This document shows, in pieces, positions 1 to 7,944 of a stretch of 18,078 bases of DNA (position 1 is its first letter; every line of letters starts with the position of its first letter). Under the pieces are notes generated by a model. It was not told the origin of the DNA, made no database searches, and saw nothing but the letters and a program-made list of their open reading frames with translations. The stretch lies in NCBI GenBank assembly GCA_018898235.1, contig JAHIJU010000060.1:1-18078 (forward strand). Direction: 5' to 3'. A program made the position numbers and the translations under genes. Source of the stretch: Actinomycetota bacterium. GTDB lineage: Bacteria; Actinomycetota; Actinomycetes; Actinomycetales; Cellulomonadaceae.

Positions 1-2403
1 CCAGTCCCGGACGGAGGGGATGTCCTCCCCGCGCTCCCGGGTGTACTCGCGTGCTTCGATCCGTGCGTCGACCATGCGCTGTCGCAACCCGGCGTACGAC
101 GAGCGTAGCCAGTGGACCTGGTCGATCACGTCGATCACGAGATGGAATCTGTCCAGATCGTTCAGCATCACCATGTCGAACGGCGTGGTGGTCGTGCCCT
201 CCTCCTTGTACCCACGAACGTGCAGGTTGGAGTGCCCGTTGCGGCGGTACGTGAGGCGGTGGATGAGCCACGGGTAGCCGTGGTAGGCGAACACGATCGG
301 CCGGTCGGCTGTGAAGATCGTGTCGAATTCTCTGTCGGTGAGCCCGTGCGGGTGCTCCCGCGCGTCCTGCAGGCGCATGAGGTCCACGACGTTGACGACG
401 CGGATCATCAGCTGCGGCAGCTCGCGACGCAGGATGTCGACCGCGGCCAGCACCTCGAGCGTCGGCACGTCCCCGGCGCACGCCAGCACGACGTCGGGCT
501 CCTTGCCGGGCACCTCGGTGCCGGCCCACTCCCAGATGCCCAGCCCACGTGAGCAGTGGCTGACGGCCTGGTCCATGGTCAGGAAGTTCGGGGCCGGCTG
601 CTTGCCCGAGACGACGACGTTGATGTACTGGCGACTGCGCAGCACGTGGTCGTAGGTCGACAGCAGGGTGTTCGCGTCCGGCGGCAGGTAGACCCGGACC
701 ACCTCGGACTTCTTGTTCACGACGTGGTCGATGAACCCGGGGTCCTGGTGGGAGAAGCCGTTGTGGTCCTGGCGCCACACGTGGCTGGACAGCAGGTAGT
801 TGAGGCTCGCGATGGGTCGGCGCCACGGGATGTCGTTGGTGACCTTGAGCCACTTGGCGTGCTGGTTGACCATCGAGTCGACGATGTGGATGAAGGCCTC
901 GTAGCTGGTGAACAGCCCGTGGCGGCCGGTGAGCAGGTAGCCCTCGAGCCAGCCCTGGCACTGGTGCTCGGACAGCATCTCCATGACGCGACCTGCGCGG
1001 GCCAGGTGCTCGTCGACCTCCGGGCTCTCGTACTCGGCGTTCCACTGCTTGTCGGTGACGTCGTAGACCGCCTGCAGCCGGTTCGACGCGGTCTCGTCGG
1101 GGCCGAAGATCCGGAAGTTGTCGGGGTTCCGGCGGATCACCTCGGTGAGGTACTCGCCGAGCACGCGGGGGGCCTCGGACAGCGTGCCGGCCGGGGTCGG
1201 GACGTCGACCGCGAAGTCGCGGAAGTCGGGCAGCCGCAGGTCGTGCAGCAGCTCACCGCCGTTCGCGTGCGGGTTGGCGCTCATCCGCAGCGGTCCGGCC
1301 GGGGCGAGCGCGGCGATGTCCGGGTCGAGCGCGCCGGCCGCGTCGAACAGCTCGGCCGGGCGGTACGAGCTCAGCCACGTCTCGAGCACTGCCAGGTGCT
1401 CGGGGGTGTCCCGCGCGCTGGCCAGCGGGACCTGGTGGGCGCGCCAGCTGCCGGTGGTCTTCTTGCCGTCGATGCGCGCCGGGCCGGTCCAGCCCTTCGG
1501 GGTGCGGAAGACGATCATCGGCCACATCGGGCGGGTGAGGTCGCCCGTAGCGGCGCGGGCCTTGATCGCGGCGATCTCGTCGAGCGCCTCGTCGAGCAGG
1601 GCCGCGAACCGGCGGTGGGTCTCCAGCGCCGGTTCGTCGTCGAAGCCGCCGACGAACACGTACGGCTTGTGCCCGTACCCGCGCATGAGGTCGGTGAGCT
1701 CGTCGTCGCTGATCCGGGCGAGCACCGTCGGGTTGGCGATCTTGTAGCCGTTGAGGTGCAGGATCGGCAGCACGACGCCGTCCTGGGCGGGGTTGACGAA
1801 CTTGTTGGAGTGCCAGCTCGTGGCCAGCGGGCCGGTCTCGGCCTCACCGTCGCCGACGATCGCGGCGACCAGCAGGTCCTTGTTGTCGAACGCGGCGCCG
1901 TAGGCGTGCGAGAGCGCGTAGCCGAGCTCACCGCCCTCGTGGATGGAACCGGGGGTCTCCGGGGCGACGTGGCTGGGGATGCCGCCGGGGAAGGAGAACT
2001 GGCGGAAGAGGCGGCGCAGGCCTTCCTCGTCGCCCGTGATGTCGGGGTACACCTCGGTGTACCGGCCGTCGAGGTAGGCGCTGGCCACCAGGCCCGGGCC
2101 GCCGTGGCCGGGGCCGATGATGTAGATGGTCTCCTGCTGACGGGCGGCGATCGCGCGGTTGAGGTGCGCGTACAGGAAGTTCAGGCCGGGCGTGGTGCCC
2201 CAGTGGCCGAGCAGCCGCGGCTTGACGTGGTCGCGGGTCAGCGGCACGCGCAGCAGCGGGTTGTCGAGCAGGTAGATCTGCCCGACGGACAGGTAGTTGG
2301 CCGCGCGCCACCACTTGTCGATGCGCGCGAGGGTGGCCTCGTCGGGGGCGCCGGTGCCTGGGTTCCAGGTCGTGGGGGTCTTCGAGGTGGCGTTGTCGGT
2401 CAT
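1..2403 (-). CDS. xfp: Phosphoketolase (xylulose-5-P / fructose-6-P), 3' end cut by window edge
   Basis: This thiamine-diphosphate enzyme cleaves xylulose-5-phosphate (and in many homologues fructose-6-phosphate) with phosphate, giving acetyl phosphate plus glyceraldehyde-3-phosphate or erythrose-4-phosphate in the cytosol. Reading from ATG 2403-2401, 801 codons stay open to base 1. Visible motifs are the family signature EGGELGY at about residues 156-162, the TPP/Mg site GDGEAETG at about 184-191, an early LGHWGTTPGLNF block, and HVWRQDHNGFSHQDPGF in the second half. The last readable residues are ...GEDIPSVRDW. Family members run about 790-830 residues and end shortly after this motif, so only a few residues should be missing. 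A GGAGG ribosome site (2412-2416, 8-nt spacer) supports this start. It is divergent from the SURF1 gene. The family call is secure; the preference between the two substrates is not visible. Confidence 0.96.
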   Translation of the reverse strand, partial: MTDNATSKTPTTWNPGTGAPDEATLARIDKWWRAANYLSVGQIYLLDNPLLRVPLTRDHVKPRLLGHWGTTPGLNFLYAHLNRAIAARQQETIYIIGPGHGGPGLVASAYLDGRYTEVYPDITGDEEGLRRLFRQFSFPGGIPSHVAPETPGSIHEGGELGYALSHAYGAAFDNKDLLVAAIVGDGEAETGPLATSWHSNKFVNPAQDGVVLPILHLNGYKIANPTVLARISDDELTDLMRGYGHKPYVFVGGFDDEPALETHRRFAALLDEALDEIAAIKARAATGDLTRPMWPMIVFRTPKGWTGPARIDGKKTTGSWRAHQVPLASARDTPEHLAVLETWLSSYRPAELFDAAGALDPDIAALAPAGPLRMSANPHANGGELLHDLRLPDFRDFAVDVPTPAGTLSEAPRVLGEYLTEVIRRNPDNFRIFGPDETASNRLQAVYDVTDKQWNAEYESPEVDEHLARAGRVMEMLSEHQCQGWLEGYLLTGRHGLFTSYEAFIHIVDSMVNQHAKWLKVTNDIPWRRPIASLNYLLSSHVWRQDHNGFSHQDPGFIDHVVNKKSEVVRVYLPPDANTLLSTYDHVLRSRQYINVVVSGKQPAPNFLTMDQAVSHCSRGLGIWEWAGTEVPGKEPDVVLACAGDVPTLEVLAAVDILRRELPQLMIRVVNVVDLMRLQDAREHPHGLTDREFDTIFTADRPIVFAYHGYPWLIHRLTYRRNGHSNLHVRGYKEEGTTTTPFDMVMLNDLDRFHLVIDVIDQVHWLRSSYAGLRQRMVDARIEAREYTRERGEDIPSVRDW

Positions 2404-2411
2404 CGTGCTCG

Positions 2412-2416
2412 CCTCC
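2412..2416 (-). promoter_or_regulatory. Ribosome binding site of the phosphoketolase gene
   Basis: GGAGG on the minus strand with 8 nt before ATG 2403-2401. It fixes the start and shows that this mRNA has a leader, unlike several apparently leaderless genes in the window. Confidence 0.7.
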
Positions 2417-2549
2417 GGACGGTGCGGGTCGTCGGCGACCCAGTGGGTGGTGGTCGGCGACCCGAGGACGGGCAGCCGTCAGGTGCGAGAGCCGGGTGAG
2501 CGCTCCCGCATCGGGTCCATCGAACCGCTTCCTCGCCGGCGATGCACGG

Positions 2550-2573
2550 AACGTAGGTCCCATATCGTCCCAT
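2550..2573 (-). promoter_or_regulatory. Candidate xfp promoter/operator with direct repeat
   Basis: The plus strand carries GTCCCAT twice, at 2557-2563 and 2567-2573, exactly 10 bp apart (ATGGGAC read on the minus strand). Next to it on the minus strand is TACGTT (2555-2550), which fits the actinobacterial -10 pattern TANNNT; no convincing -35 is seen. The stretch is more AT-rich than its surroundings and lies about 150 bp upstream of the phosphoketolase start. The placement suggests a promoter overlapped by an operator; this is inference. Confidence 0.3.
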
Positions 2574-2623
2574 GAATCGTGTGCTCGGTCGGTGCGGTCC
2601 GTCTCCGGTCCGGCGCTCCGGGG

Positions 2624-2629
2624 TACGGT
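2624..2629 (+). promoter_or_regulatory. Candidate -10 box, leaderless start of SURF1 gene
   Basis: TACGGT fits TANNNT and ends 5 nt before GTG 2635. No good Shine-Dalgarno sequence is present at normal distance, so the transcript may start at or next to the start codon. Confidence 0.4.
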
Positions 2630-2634
2630 GAGGC

Positions 2635-3504
2635 GTGTCCGACGAGCGCGCCGAGCCGGTCCGCGCCGGGTCGGCGCAGGGCGGGGCGACGGCGCCTCCG
2701 CTGGCCCGGTCCGAGGCCACCGGGTCTTTCTGGCAGGTGGCGCGCCGGCCGCGGATGCTGGGGCTGCTCCTGCTGCTGGCGGTGGCCGCGGTGGTCTGCG
2801 TCCGGCTCGGGGTCTGGCAGCTCGACCGCGCGCAGGTGCACGGCGCCCAGGCCGAGCAGCGCCGGGTCGCAGCGCTCGTGGCGGCCGATCCGGCGCCGCT
2901 CGAGCAGGTGCTCGCGCCGCAGACGGCGTTCACCGGCGGGCTGGTCGGCCGCAAGGTCGAGGTGACCGGAACCTATGACGCCGCCGGTCAGCTGCTCGTC
3001 GCCGGCCGGGTGCACGAGGGTGTGACCGGCTCGCTCGTGCTGACGCCGCTGTCGGTGACGGTGGACGGCGAGCAGGCGGTGCTGCCCGTGGTGCGCGGCT
3101 GGACCGCCGACCCCGGGTCGGCGCAGCCGCCGCCGACCGGCACGGTGCGGCTGATCGGCTACCTGCAGGCGGGTGAGGCCCCGACCGGGACCATCACCGA
3201 CGGGCGCACGGAGGCGATCAGCCCGGCCCAGCTCCTGAGCGCCTGGGGCGGGCCGATCTGGACGGGCTACCTGGTGCTGGCCGAGTCGACCCCTGCGCAG
3301 ACCGGCGACCTGGCGCTGCTCGACGTCCCGTCGCGGGCCGGTTCCGGGCTCAATCTGCAGAACCTGGCGTACGCCGCCCAGTGGTGGATCTTCGCGGGCT
3401 TCGCGCTCGTGGTGTGGTGGCGCACGGTGCGCGACGAGGCGCGGTACGGCGCGCGCGACGGCGCGGCCGTCCCACCACCCTCGGGTGGCGGGACGGCCGG
3501 GTGA
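2635..3504 (+). CDS. SURF1 family protein (cytochrome oxidase biogenesis)
   Basis: SURF1 (Shy1) proteins assist assembly and heme insertion of aa3-type cytochrome c oxidase at the membrane. The 289-residue product has the family architecture. A 40-residue cytoplasmic tail precedes a first membrane helix at about 41-57. This is followed at once by the diagnostic RLGVWQLDR motif (57-65). A soluble extracytoplasmic domain comes next, with a V..GTYD strand and a VVRGW segment near residue 155. A second helix near the carboxy end carries LNLQNLAYAAQWWIFAGFA, with the conserved NLxYAxxWW/FAG pattern, and a basic tail follows. GTG 2635 is chosen because it keeps the normal length and has a TANNNT box just upstream. 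The gene is divergent from phosphoketolase and converges on the ABC genes. No cytochrome oxidase genes lie nearby, as is usual in actinobacteria. Confidence 0.9.
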   Translation: MSDERAEPVRAGSAQGGATAPPLARSEATGSFWQVARRPRMLGLLLLLAVAAVVCVRLGVWQLDRAQVHGAQAEQRRVAALVAADPAPLEQVLAPQTAFTGGLVGRKVEVTGTYDAAGQLLVAGRVHEGVTGSLVLTPLSVTVDGEQAVLPVVRGWTADPGSAQPPPTGTVRLIGYLQAGEAPTGTITDGRTEAISPAQLLSAWGGPIWTGYLVLAESTPAQTGDLALLDVPSRAGSGLNLQNLAYAAQWWIFAGFALVVWWRTVRDEARYGARDGAAVPPPSGGGTAG

Positions 3505-3509
3505 GGCCG
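3471..3509. terminator. Possible terminator hairpins between convergent genes
   Basis: Two GC-rich inverted repeats occur at the 3' end of the SURF1 gene. The first pairs CCACCC (3475-3480) with GGGTGG (3483-3488), with an outer CCC/GGG extension across one mismatch. The second pairs CGGCC (3494-3498) with GGCCG (3505-3509). Neither has a T-tract. The location between convergent genes only 22 bp apart favours termination, but such hairpins are common at this GC content. Confidence 0.25.
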
Positions 3510-3526
3510 GCCACCAGGGTCGCGAC

Positions 3527-5260
3527 CTACTCGTGCTGCCAGGAGCGCCACAGCCGGGCGTAGTCCCCGCCCGCGGCCACCAGCTCCTCATGCGGGCCGA
3601 TCTCGGCGATCCGCCCGTCCTGGACCACGGCGACCCGGTCGGCGTCGTGCGCGGTGTGCAGCCGGTGGGCGATCGCGACGACCGTGCGGCCCGCCAGCAC
3701 CGCTGACAGGGACCGCTCCAGGTGCCGGGCTGCGCGGGGGTCGAGCAGCGAGGTGGCCTCGTCGAGCACCAGGGTGTGCGGGTCGAGCAGCACCAACCGG
3801 GCCAGTGCCAGCTGTTGCGCCTGCGCCGGGGTCAGGGTCACGCCACCGGACCCGACCTGGGTGTCCAGGCCCTCCGGCATCCCCTCCACCCAGTCCCAGG
3901 CGTCGACCGCGCGCAGCGCGTGCGCGAGCTGGTCGTCATCGGCGTGCTCGGCCGCGAGCCGCAGGTTGTCGGCGACGGAGCCGACGAACACGTGGTGCTC
4001 CTGCGTGACCAGCGCGACGTGACCGCGCAGCTCGGCCAGCGGCAGGTCGACGAGCGGCACCCCGCCGACCGTGACCCGGCCGCCGGTCGGCGGATGCACC
4101 CCGGCGAGCATCCGGCCGAGGGTCGACTTGCCTGCACCCGACGGTCCGACGACGGCCAGCCGCTCACCCGGCACCAGGTCCAGGTCGATGTCGTGCAGCA
4201 CGTCGCGACCCTCGCGGTAGGCGTACCGCAGCCCCCGGGCCGACACCTGCTCGTCGGTCGGCACCTCACCGGTGGCCTCGCGGTCGGGCACCACCTGCTG
4301 GATCCCGATGACGCGGGCCAGTGCGGTCACCGCGACCTGGATCTCGTCGAGCCAGAAGATGAGCTCCCACACCGGCCCGGTGACCTGGTAGGCGTACAGC
4401 ACGATCGTGGTGACGGCGCCGAGCGTCGCGTGGCCGTTGGCGGCAAGGTAGCCGCCCCAGACGAGCACGGCGGCCGGTGACAGCACGAACGCCAGGTCGA
4501 CGCCGGGGAACAGCACCGTGCGCAGGTTGAGTGTGCGGGACTCGGCATCGAAGGCCTCGTGCAGGTCCGTTCGGACCCTGCGGTGGCGTCGGGCGCCCAG
4601 GCCGAGCGCGTCGATCGTGGTGGCGCCCTCGACGGACTCGGTGATCGTCCCGTTGAGCGTCGCGTAGGACGCGGCCTCGCGCAGGTATGCCGGGGTGGCC
4701 CGGTGCAGGTACCAGCGCACGATGACCACCAGCAGCGGTACCCCGACGAACAGGGCGATCGACACCAGCGGGGACATCACGATGCAGGCCGTCAGGGTGA
4801 GTGTGATCGTGGAGACCGCGACGATGACCCTCGGCACCCCGAACCGGACGGCGTGCTGCAGCTTGTTCACATCGTTGGTGGTCCGGGTCACCAGGTCGCC
4901 GGTGCCCGCACGTTCGACGGTCGACAGCGGCAACGAGGTGACCGTGGCCATGAACTCCTCGCGCAGCTCGGCGAAGACCCGTTCGCCGAACACCATGGAG
5001 GTGCGGGAGGCGAACCGGACGAGCACGGTCTGGGCGAGGACGGCCACCAGGCCGACGGTGATGAACGGGACGAGCACCCGGTTACCGGTGCCCGCGGTCA
5101 CGGCGTCGACGATCCGGCCGAGCAGGAACGGCCCGGCAAGCCCGGCGATGGCTGCGAAGGTGTGCAGCGCGGCGATGGTGAGCAGATCGCGGCGGTTGCG
5201 GGCGAACAGCCCGGACGCGTAGGCGCGCACCTGGGTGGCATCGGCGATGGGCAGTCTCAC
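3527..5260 (-). CDS. ABC exporter half-transporter, catalytically intact Walker motifs, degenerate signature
   Basis: A fused membrane/ATPase half-transporter of 577 residues (ABCB-like exporter). The six-helix membrane domain covers about residues 25-320. In the nucleotide-binding domain, Walker A GPSGAGKST is at 372-380, the Q-loop Gln at 420, Walker B LVLDE at 497-501 with catalytic Glu501, and the H-loop His at 532; all are canonical. The signature motif that should read LSGGQ is LTPAQ (476-480). The partner encoded just upstream has the reverse pattern. GTG 5260 overlaps the partner's TGA by 4 nt and is preceded by AAGGAG (5268-5273, 7-nt spacer), so the two are translationally coupled. 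The open frame continues far upstream, but that part is antisense-like arginine-rich sequence over the partner gene. Substrate is not predictable; drug, lipid or peptide export are all possible. Confidence 0.93.
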   Translation of the reverse strand: MRLPIADATQVRAYASGLFARNRRDLLTIAALHTFAAIAGLAGPFLLGRIVDAVTAGTGNRVLVPFITVGLVAVLAQTVLVRFASRTSMVFGERVFAELREEFMATVTSLPLSTVERAGTGDLVTRTTNDVNKLQHAVRFGVPRVIVAVSTITLTLTACIVMSPLVSIALFVGVPLLVVIVRWYLHRATPAYLREAASYATLNGTITESVEGATTIDALGLGARRHRRVRTDLHEAFDAESRTLNLRTVLFPGVDLAFVLSPAAVLVWGGYLAANGHATLGAVTTIVLYAYQVTGPVWELIFWLDEIQVAVTALARVIGIQQVVPDREATGEVPTDEQVSARGLRYAYREGRDVLHDIDLDLVPGERLAVVGPSGAGKSTLGRMLAGVHPPTGGRVTVGGVPLVDLPLAELRGHVALVTQEHHVFVGSVADNLRLAAEHADDDQLAHALRAVDAWDWVEGMPEGLDTQVGSGGVTLTPAQAQQLALARLVLLDPHTLVLDEATSLLDPRAARHLERSLSAVLAGRTVVAIAHRLHTAHDADRVAVVQDGRIAEIGPHEELVAAGGDYARLWRSWQHE

Positions 5261-7053
5261 AGGTGGTCTCCTTCCGGTCCGGTCGGCCCGTGGCCGGCGC
5301 CGGTGAGCAGGGGTTCGTCGTCCATCCGGCGCCCGACGACCGAGCGGTAGGTCTCGGCGACCTCGTCGCCGGCCGATCCGGCCAGCAGGTCGTCGTGCCG
5401 CCCCCGGGCGACGAGCTCGCCGTCGACCAGCAGCTGCACCTCGTCGGTGTGCTCGAGGATGAGCGGGCTGGCGGTCACGATCAGCGTCGAGCGTCCGCGT
5501 CGGTAGGCGGCCAGCCGCTCGGCGATCCGGGCCTCGGTGTGCGCGTCCACGGCGCTGGTCGGTTCGACCAGCACGAGCACCGGGGCGTCCGCCAGCAGGG
5601 CCCTGGCCAGGGCGATCCGTTGCCGCTGCCCGCCGGACAGGGACCGCCCCTTCTCGTCGAGCGCGCCGTCCAGGCCGTCGGGCACCGAGTCGAGCACGTC
5701 GCGGGCATCGGCCAGGTCGATGGCAGCGAGCAGGATCTCGTCGTCCGTTCCGCCGCGCACGTCGAGCTCGGTCCGCAGCGGTCCGCTGAACAGGGCGGGT
5801 GTGCTGGTCGAGACCAGCACGCGGCGGCGCAGCTCGGCCTTGGGCAGATCGGCCAGCAGGACACCGCCCAGGCGCACCGGGGTGGCGGCCTCGGCCTCGT
5901 CGTCGAACCGGCCGAGCCGGACGGCGATGGCGGCCGCCGCATCGGGGTCGGCGCTCACGAGTCCGATCACCCGGCCCGGTTCGAGCACGACGCCGCTGGT
6001 CTCGTCGACCAGCACCGCATCGGCCGCAGGCATCGGCGACGGCTGCGCGCGGTCCACGGTCGACGGGCGCACGCGCAGCACGGCGAGCACCTTGCGGGCG
6101 CCGATGGTGGCGCGGGTCGCCGCCTGGAGCATCTCGGTGGCGATCTGCACCGGCCAGGACAGGAAGGCCGCGTACCCGTAGGTCGTCACGAGCTCCCCGG
6201 GGCTGAGCGTGCCGGCGATGGCCATCCGGGCGCCGAGCCACACGAGGGCCAGCACGAACAGCCCGGGCAGCAGCACCTGCAGCCCGTCGAGCCAGGACTG
6301 GGTGAGTGCGACCTGGACGCCGCGTCGGCGCACGTCCTGCGACTGCGCGGCGTAGCGCGCGGTGAACACGTCCTCCCCGCCGATGCCGCGCAGGATGCGC
6401 AGGCCGGTGACGGTGTCGGATCCCAGGGTGGTGAGCCGGCCGTTGGCCTCGCGCTGGGCGCCCTGCCGGGACTGCAACGGGCGGACGAGGAGTCCGAGCG
6501 CGCCCGCGACCAGGGGCAGCCCGACGAGGACCACCACCCCGAGCTGCACCGAGATCCGCAGCATGAGCACGGCGACCACGCCGTAGGCGACGAGTGAGCC
6601 GATGAACCGTGCCGCGGTCGCGTACAGCTCACCGACCCGCAACGCGTCGTTGGCCACCGCGGAGACCACCTCACCGGTGGGCAGCTCGGTGGTGATCGCG
6701 TCGCCCGAGCGGGCCACGGTCGCGCCGACGTGCTCGGACGCTGTGTAGGAGGCACGCAGCCAGTTCTGCACGTCGAACCGGTGGCCGATCGCGTTGGTCG
6801 TGGCCGAGACCAGGCCGAGCACCCCCATCATCCCGGCGTAGCGCCACAGGTCCGGTCCCAGCCCGTGCGCCAGCCCGGCGTCGATCGCACGACCGACCAA
6901 CGACGGCGTGATCGCCTGTGCGAAGAACCCGGTCACCCCGAGCAGTACGGAGACGGACAGGATGCCCCACTGGCGCCGCGCGATCCACGCGAGGTAGGCG
7001 ACTGGTCCGCTCAGCGGCGGGGTTCCGGGGTCGGGGAGGGGGAGGGAGCGCAC
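5257..7053 (-). CDS. ABC exporter half-transporter with degenerate Walker A, Walker B and H-loop
   Basis: First gene of the heterodimeric exporter pair, 598 residues. The membrane domain spans about residues 28-315. The ATPase domain has lost nucleotide-site residues. The Walker A position reads GLVSADPDAAAA (364-375), with no GK[ST]. The Q-loop Gln is replaced in VLVSTSTPALF (412-422). Walker B reads LVLVEP (493-498), with Val496 for the Asp. The H-loop position reads TASP (527-530), with no His. Its signature LSGGQ (472-476) is intact and serves the partner's Walker site. I chose GTG 7053 because the product then begins VRSLPLPDPG, like homologues; a TACCGT box lies 8 nt upstream. The frame stays open to 7158, but those 35 extra residues look non-coding. 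The reading frame is uninterrupted, so this is specialisation and not decay. Confidence 0.92.
   Translation of the reverse strand: MRSLPLPDPGTPPLSGPVAYLAWIARRQWGILSVSVLLGVTGFFAQAITPSLVGRAIDAGLAHGLGPDLWRYAGMMGVLGLVSATTNAIGHRFDVQNWLRASYTASEHVGATVARSGDAITTELPTGEVVSAVANDALRVGELYATAARFIGSLVAYGVVAVLMLRISVQLGVVVLVGLPLVAGALGLLVRPLQSRQGAQREANGRLTTLGSDTVTGLRILRGIGGEDVFTARYAAQSQDVRRRGVQVALTQSWLDGLQVLLPGLFVLALVWLGARMAIAGTLSPGELVTTYGYAAFLSWPVQIATEMLQAATRATIGARKVLAVLRVRPSTVDRAQPSPMPAADAVLVDETSGVVLEPGRVIGLVSADPDAAAAIAVRLGRFDDEAEAATPVRLGGVLLADLPKAELRRRVLVSTSTPALFSGPLRTELDVRGGTDDEILLAAIDLADARDVLDSVPDGLDGALDEKGRSLSGGQRQRIALARALLADAPVLVLVEPTSAVDAHTEARIAERLAAYRRGRSTLIVTASPLILEHTDEVQLLVDGELVARGRHDDLLAGSAGDEVAETYRSVVGRRMDDEPLLTGAGHGPTGPEGDHL
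5268..5273 (-). promoter_or_regulatory. Ribosome binding site of the second ABC gene
   Basis: AAGGAG on the minus strand, 7 nt before GTG 5260, inside the end of the upstream ABC gene. It decides the GTG start and supports coupled synthesis of the two exporter halves. Confidence 0.65.
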
Positions 7054-7061
7054 GAGGGTCC

Positions 7062-7067
7062 ACGGTA
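7062..7067 (-). promoter_or_regulatory. Candidate -10 box of the ABC operon
   Basis: TACCGT on the minus strand, 8 nt before GTG 7053, in the 138-bp gap after the SDR gene. It fits TANNNT; no clear -35. No strong ribosome site precedes the GTG, so a leaderless or near-leaderless transcript is plausible. Confidence 0.35.
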
Positions 7068-7191
7068 GGCCCGGGGTCTGACATCGACCGAGGGCTTTTC
7101 GTCGTCCCGCACGGGCGGGGAGGTGGGCGCAGGTGCCCGGGGACGTCGCGTCCGTCATCCACCGGATCAGACGTCAGGCGGCCCGTTGCAC

Positions 7192-7932
7192 TCAGCGCCC
7201 GAGGGTTGATCCGCCGTTCGGCGACAGGACCTGGCCGGTGACCCACCCACCGTCGGGCCCCAGGAGCCAGGCGATGAGCGAAGCGACCTCGCCAGGGGTG
7301 CCCGGTCGCCCGACGAGCGTCTCGAGGGACTTCCGGCGGATCAGCTCATCGTCCAGGTGCCCGTCCCAGAACTCGGTGTCGGGGACGAATCCGGGGGCGA
7401 CCGCGTTGGCCGTCCCGCCGTGGCGGCCGAGGTCGCGCGCGAGGTCGAACATCCAGGCATGGAGCGCCGCCTTCATCGCGCCGTACGGGCCGGAGCCCGA
7501 TCCGCGCAGTGCGGCGACCGACGAGAGCAGCACGACCCGGCCGGATGCGTCGCGCAGCGCGGGTGTGAGGGCCTCGACGAGCAGGACGGCGGTGAGCACG
7601 TTGCTCCGGAACGCCGCCTGCCAGCCGCCCGCAACGGCGGCGAGGTTGTCGCCGGGCTCGGAGACTGGAGACAGCCCGCCGGCCGCTGCGACCACGCCGG
7701 TGCAGGTGTGTCCGCTACCGTCGAGATGGTCCAGGACGTGCTGCGCGCCGTCGGGGGTGGAGACGTCGGCGGCGACGAGGTCGATCGTGTCGGGGTGTGT
7801 CGCGGCGAGGGTCTCGAGCGGTCCGGCGCGGCGGCCCACGACGGTGACGTGTCTCGCGCTCCCGGCGAGCGTGACGGCGACCGCCCGGCCGATTCCGGAC
7901 CCGCCACCGCTGACCACGACCGTCTGTGCCAT
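7192..7932 (-). CDS. Short-chain dehydrogenase/reductase (classical SDR)
   Basis: NAD(P)-dependent oxidoreductase of unknown substrate, 246 residues, the usual size of classical SDRs. The cofactor loop is SGGGSGIG (8-15), with Ser in place of the usual Thr of TGxxxGxG. AADV (54-57) fits the adenine-contact Asp. VAAAGG (81-86) replaces the common NNAG. Asn111, Ser137, Tyr150 and Lys154 (PYGAMK) form the catalytic tetrad, and APGFV (179-183) follows as expected. GRR at 33-35 after the second strand is compatible with NADPH preference; this is inference. ATG 7932 is preferred over the in-frame GTG 7941 because GAAGG (7941-7945) sits 8 nt before it. The gene lies between a GrpB remnant and the ABC exporter on the same strand; nothing ties it functionally to either. 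Confidence 0.92.
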   Translation of the reverse strand: MAQTVVVSGGGSGIGRAVAVTLAGSARHVTVVGRRAGPLETLAATHPDTIDLVAADVSTPDGAQHVLDHLDGSGHTCTGVVAAAGGLSPVSEPGDNLAAVAGGWQAAFRSNVLTAVLLVEALTPALRDASGRVVLLSSVAALRGSGSGPYGAMKAALHAWMFDLARDLGRHGGTANAVAPGFVPDTEFWDGHLDDELIRRKSLETLVGRPGTPGEVASLIAWLLGPDGGWVTGQVLSPNGGSTLGR

Positions 7933-7944
7933 GGCTGACACCTT

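Noticed and set aside
556..2499. 647-codon open frame on the plus strand opposite phosphoketolase
   Set aside because: It is antisense to a full-length, motif-complete enzyme. Its product is Val/Asp/Arg/Gly-rich without recognisable domains, as expected from third-position GC bias on the other strand.
5261..6241. Upstream extension of the second ABC gene's frame to 904 codons
   Set aside because: The extension is an arginine-rich out-of-frame reading of the partner gene. The GTG at 5260 has a good ribosome site and a 4-nt overlap.
5263..6597. 444-codon open frame antisense to the first ABC gene
   Set aside because: No domain, biased composition; the opposite strand encodes a complete half-transporter.
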